Part shown: positions 6,486-8,517 of the stretch, piece by piece
How positions within the stretch are numbered: position 1 is the stretch's first letter
Layout of the letters: each line of letters starts with the position of its first letter
DNA from: JBAYVY01 sp041674345
Lineage (GTDB): Bacteria; Planctomycetota; Phycisphaerae; Phycisphaerales; Zrk34
Length of the DNA: 8,517 nt
Reading direction: 5' to 3'
NCBI GenBank assembly: GCA_041674345.1
Contig: JBAYVY010000151.1
Coordinates: 1-8,517, forward strand
Notes under the pieces: generated by a model
Seen by the model: the letters and a program-made list of their open reading frames with translations, nothing else
What the model was told of the DNA's origin: nothing
Databases searched by the model: none
Position numbers and translations under genes: made by a program

Positions 6486-6566
6486 ACAGCATGACAGCAA
6501 AACAGCAGAACATGAAGATGCGACTCCAGCATGTCCTGCTGTTCTGTTGTTTTGTTTTTCTACTGT
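6486..6566. repeat. Facing octamer arrays (ACAGCANN) between the two M16 genes
   Basis: The left arm has four 8-base units: ACAGCATG (6486), ACAGCAAA (6494), ACAGCAGA (6502), ACATGAAG (6510). The right arm has five inverted units: CAGCATGT (6527), CCTGCTGT (6535), TCTGTTGT (6543), TTTGTTTT (6551), TCTACTGT (6559). Bases 6501-6514 pair with 6530-6543 with one mismatch in 14, around a 15-base loop, and a T-rich stretch follows. The hairpin could act as a weak terminator or mRNA-stability element between the genes. Confidence 0.75.
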
Positions 6567-6571
6567 CTCCT

Positions 6572-6606
6572 CCCCAGCCCCTAGTCCCCAACCCCCAGCC
6601 CCTACT
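6572..6606. repeat. CCCCAGC-type heptamer tandem array
   Basis: Five consecutive 7-base units: CCCCAGC, CCCTAGT, CCCCAAC, CCCCAGC, CCCTACT. They end 6 bases before the start codon of the second M16 gene and leave no room for a ribosome binding site. The units closely resemble the cyanobacterial STRR heptamer CCCCA(A/G)T. Confidence 0.8.
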
Positions 6607-6612
6607 CGCATC

Positions 6613-7839
6613 ATGCCCGTAACCTTCCAAAAAACCCGGCTCGACAACGGTCTGACGATCATCGCTGAACTCAACGACGACGCGCATACGTCCGCCGTCG
6701 GCTTTTTCGTCAACGTCGGCACGCGCGATGAGACGCCCGACATCATGGGCGTCAGCCACTTCCTCGAACATATGATGTTCAAGGGCACGGCCCGGCGGAG
6801 CGCCGACGATGTGAACCGCGAGTTCGATCAGATCGGGGCCGATTACAACGCATCGACCAGCCAGGAAACGACGCTGTATTACGCGCACGTGCTGCCGGAG
6901 TTCCTGCCGCGCGCCATCGACCTGCTCGGCGACATGCTGAGGCCGGCGCTGCGGGACGCCGATTTTCAGACCGAGCGGCAGGTCATTCTCGAAGAGATCG
7001 GCATGTACGCCGACCGACCGTTCTGGGTCGCTTATGAAAACGCGATGGAACGTTTTTACAACGGCCACCCGCTGGGCTTTCGCATCCTCGGCCCGCACGA
7101 GGTCATCAGCAATCTGCCCGTCGAGCAAATGCGCGATTATTTCAATCAGCGTTACAGTCCCGACAACATGGTCGTCGCGCTGGCGGGGCACATCGACTTC
7201 GATGCCGCGGTCGAGCAGATTCGTCAGCAATGCGGCGGGTGGAAGCCCACCGGCATTCACCGCCGGTACATCGACCCGTCGTTGCGATTCGTCGAACACG
7301 TTCATGCCGACGCGAAGTTGAAGCAGCATTATGTGGCGCTGCTGGTGCCGGGACCGGCGAGGCAGGGCGATGATCGTTACGCGGCGGCGGTGTTGTCGCA
7401 GGTGATCGGCGACAGCGACGGCAGCCGGTTGTATTGGGCGCTGACCGATCCCGGACTGGCCGAGGAAGTCGAGTTCACGCATCAGCCGTTCGATCGCGCC
7501 GGGTCGTTCATGGCTTACGTTTCGTGCGCCCCGGAAAACGCGGCGAAGGTGGAAGGGATATTGTTCGACGTGCTTGACCGGGCCGGTGACGACCTGAACG
7601 ACGGCGAGGTCGAACGCGCCCGCAACAAGATCGCCACCGAACTGATGTTGCAGGGCGAGCGACCGGCGGGGCGCATGATGGGACTGGGCGGATCGTGGCT
7701 TGCGACGGGAGATTACCGGCCTCTGGAAGAGGAACTGGCCCGCGTCATGGCGGTGGACGCCGGGGCGTTGCGGAATCTGGTGGCCCGATATCCGCTGAAT
7801 CGGCGGACCATCGTGCGATGCACACCTGCTTCCGCATAG
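6613..7839 (+). CDS. M16B zinc metallopeptidase, catalytic subunit
   Basis: A 408-residue M16B peptidase. The inverzincin motif H49-F-L-E52-H53 lies in the classic GVSHFLEHMMFKGT, and E128 (second Glu of ILEEI) supplies the third metal ligand; E52 is the catalytic base by family analogy. The first half starts with the standard TRLDNGLTII strand. The second half has drifted: where partners carry the R/Y motif, this protein has LTDPGLAEE, with P280 and E284 in place of Arg and Tyr. It therefore probably needs the upstream R/Y subunit for substrate binding. It lacks a signal peptide and is probably cytoplasmic; substrates would be peptides or small unfolded proteins. ATG 6613 fits the family N-terminus. 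An upstream in-frame start would translate repeat DNA. No Shine-Dalgarno sequence is visible, so expression may rely on a leaderless or coupled message. Confidence 0.92.
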   Translation: MPVTFQKTRLDNGLTIIAELNDDAHTSAVGFFVNVGTRDETPDIMGVSHFLEHMMFKGTARRSADDVNREFDQIGADYNASTSQETTLYYAHVLPEFLPRAIDLLGDMLRPALRDADFQTERQVILEEIGMYADRPFWVAYENAMERFYNGHPLGFRILGPHEVISNLPVEQMRDYFNQRYSPDNMVVALAGHIDFDAAVEQIRQQCGGWKPTGIHRRYIDPSLRFVEHVHADAKLKQHYVALLVPGPARQGDDRYAAAVLSQVIGDSDGSRLYWALTDPGLAEEVEFTHQPFDRAGSFMAYVSCAPENAAKVEGILFDVLDRAGDDLNDGEVERARNKIATELMLQGERPAGRMMGLGGSWLATGDYRPLEEELARVMAVDAGALRNLVARYPLNRRTIVRCTPASA

Positions 7840-7861
7840 CCGGCGGCATACCTGCCTCCGG
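7840..7861 (+). terminator. Hairpin directly after the second M16 gene (weak terminator)
   Basis: CCGGCGGCA, loop TACC, TGCCTCCGG pairs at 8 of 9 positions and starts on the base after the stop codon. No T-tract follows, so it may be an mRNA 3'-end stabiliser or a Rho-type end rather than an intrinsic terminator. Confidence 0.45.
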
Positions 7862-7883
7862 TCTCACAAAAATGATAACTCAT

Positions 7884-7920
7884 TTGGTCGTTGAATTGCC
7901 GACCCGGATGGTGGTATGCT
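7884..7920 (+). promoter_or_regulatory. Promoter region of the small gene: sigma-70 or sigma-54 type
   Basis: Two overlapping readings are possible. Sigma-70: TTGAAT (7891-7896), 18 bases, TATGCT (7915-7920). Sigma-54: TTGG (7884-7887) and TTGC (7896-7899), with GG and GC exactly 10 bases apart as required, but with poor matches between them. Neither is strong; sigma-70 leaves a leader of about 12-15 bases, sigma-54 about 29. Confidence 0.35.
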
Positions 7921-7939
7921 TGTGCCTGTCAGGAGCCAA

Positions 7940-8302
7940 ATGAGCGTGCAGGGGATCAACAGTTCGGCGAATGTATCGGCGTTGCGTCTGGTGCAACCGT
8001 CGCAACCTGCGTCGCAATCCGCGCCGGCGCAGCCGGTGCAGCCCGTGCGGCGTGACGCGGCGGACAGTTATGATTTTCAGTCGATTCGGGAGGCGCAGCT
8101 GCCGCGTATGCCCTACACGCAAGCCCATCAGCGATTGGACAAGTTGCGAGATCTGATCGCCGCGAAGACGGATGTACCGATCCACTTCGATTCCCCCACC
8201 CCCACAAAGTCGTCCAACAATCCGTATTCCGGGGGCGGGTATCTGAAGTTCCCCGTGAACGCCGCCGACCGCAACGCCGCCGCCACCGACGCGCAAATAT
8301 AA
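7940..8302 (+). CDS. Small hypothetical protein, weakly FlgM-like
   Basis: A 120-residue soluble protein with no signal peptide or membrane helix. It opens with MSVQGINSS, then a Gln/Pro/Ala/Ser-rich flexible stretch (about 18-36), a helix with QRLDKLRDLIAAKTDVP (about 70-86), a Ser/Pro linker, and a tail YLKFPVNAADRNAAATD. A disordered N-terminus followed by a short helix around LRxxIAA recalls the anti-sigma-28 factor FlgM, but the match is weak and I cannot assign it. ATG 7940 has AGGAG four bases upstream; an ATG at 7916 overlaps the predicted -10 box and is unlikely. It stands alone downstream of the M16 pair with its own likely promoter. Confidence 0.7.
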   Translation: MSVQGINSSANVSALRLVQPSQPASQSAPAQPVQPVRRDAADSYDFQSIREAQLPRMPYTQAHQRLDKLRDLIAAKTDVPIHFDSPTPTKSSNNPYSGGGYLKFPVNAADRNAAATDAQI

Positions 8303-8517
8303 TAACAGTCCGAGTTCTACACTTGGCCAAACTCTCCCATATCCACCACAGGTACGCATTGATCGCTACCCAATCTAAGGTTCCTGATACGAACGCCATC
8401 AACTTAAGGCGTAACTCATTGTGATTGAATGTCTTGTGCCAATCCCTAGCGATCCGTTTCTGGTGCGGCCTCGTGGCCATCGAACTCAACTGTTCACGGT
8501 TCGCTGGGAATTCCGAA
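8303..8517. other. AT-richer tail without a convincing gene
   Basis: The composition changes after the small gene: these 215 bases are visibly richer in A and T than the rest of the window. On the minus strand a reading frame from ATG 8480 is open with a natural-looking composition (MATRPHQKRIARDWHK and onward) until it runs antisense into the small gene. No ribosome binding site or known domain was recognised. It may be the edge of a different segment or degraded DNA. Confidence 0.3.

Noticed and set aside
6547..6612. N-terminal extension of the second M16 protein
   Set aside because: The extra 22 residues come from the T-rich tail and CCCCAGC repeats; the family N-terminus begins at 6613.
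6445..7482. 345-residue minus-strand frame opposite the second M16 gene
   Set aside because: Antisense shadow that begins inside the gene and ends in repeat DNA.
7956..8480. Minus-strand gene starting at ATG 8480
   Set aside because: Most of it runs antisense through the small gene, turns Arg-rich there, and has no ribosome binding site; kept only as a note on the tail region.

Overview
The window is GC-rich, fully bacterial and looks like part of a planctomycete chromosome, most likely the class Phycisphaerae. The clues are a PEP-CTERM surface protein beside a divergent LacI-type regulator, a FapA/DUF342 protein, a paired set of M16B peptidases, and strong use of C or G at third codon positions. 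This assignment is inference from gene content. No rRNA, tRNA, CRISPR array or intact transposon was seen.

Layout: (1) bases 1-126 are a non-coding 3' flank with a small hairpin and a 12-bp direct repeat. (2) 127-1011 (minus) encodes a secreted PEP-CTERM protein. It is divergent from 1184-2275 (plus), a LacI-family repressor. The 172-bp gap holds a good promoter in each direction, an imperfect palindrome over the -10 of the PEP-CTERM promoter, and a perfect 14-bp palindrome in its leader, so the repressor may control its neighbour. (3) After a clear intrinsic terminator, 2426-4075 (plus) encodes a FapA-like protein. (4) It converges on 4141-5028 (minus), which encodes a coiled-coil, single-TM protein I do not recognise. 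(5) 5226-6473 and 6613-7839 (plus) encode two M16 peptidase-fold proteins. The first has lost its zinc site but keeps the R/Y substrate motif; the second has the zinc site but lacks the R/Y motif. They are therefore probably the two halves of one heteromeric protease. (6) 7940-8302 (plus) encodes a small protein with a faint FlgM-like look. (7) 8303-8517 is an AT-richer tail with no convincing gene.

The most unusual DNA is in the gene junctions from 4076 to 6612. Each of the three junctions there carries a degenerate array of short tandem units (7-mers in three arrays, 8-mers in one). Two of the arrays are arranged as facing inverted arms, and a third has a short inverted flank. They resemble the heptanucleotide STRR repeats described in cyanobacteria. 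One array supplies the last codons and the stop codon of a gene, and another lies directly against a start codon.
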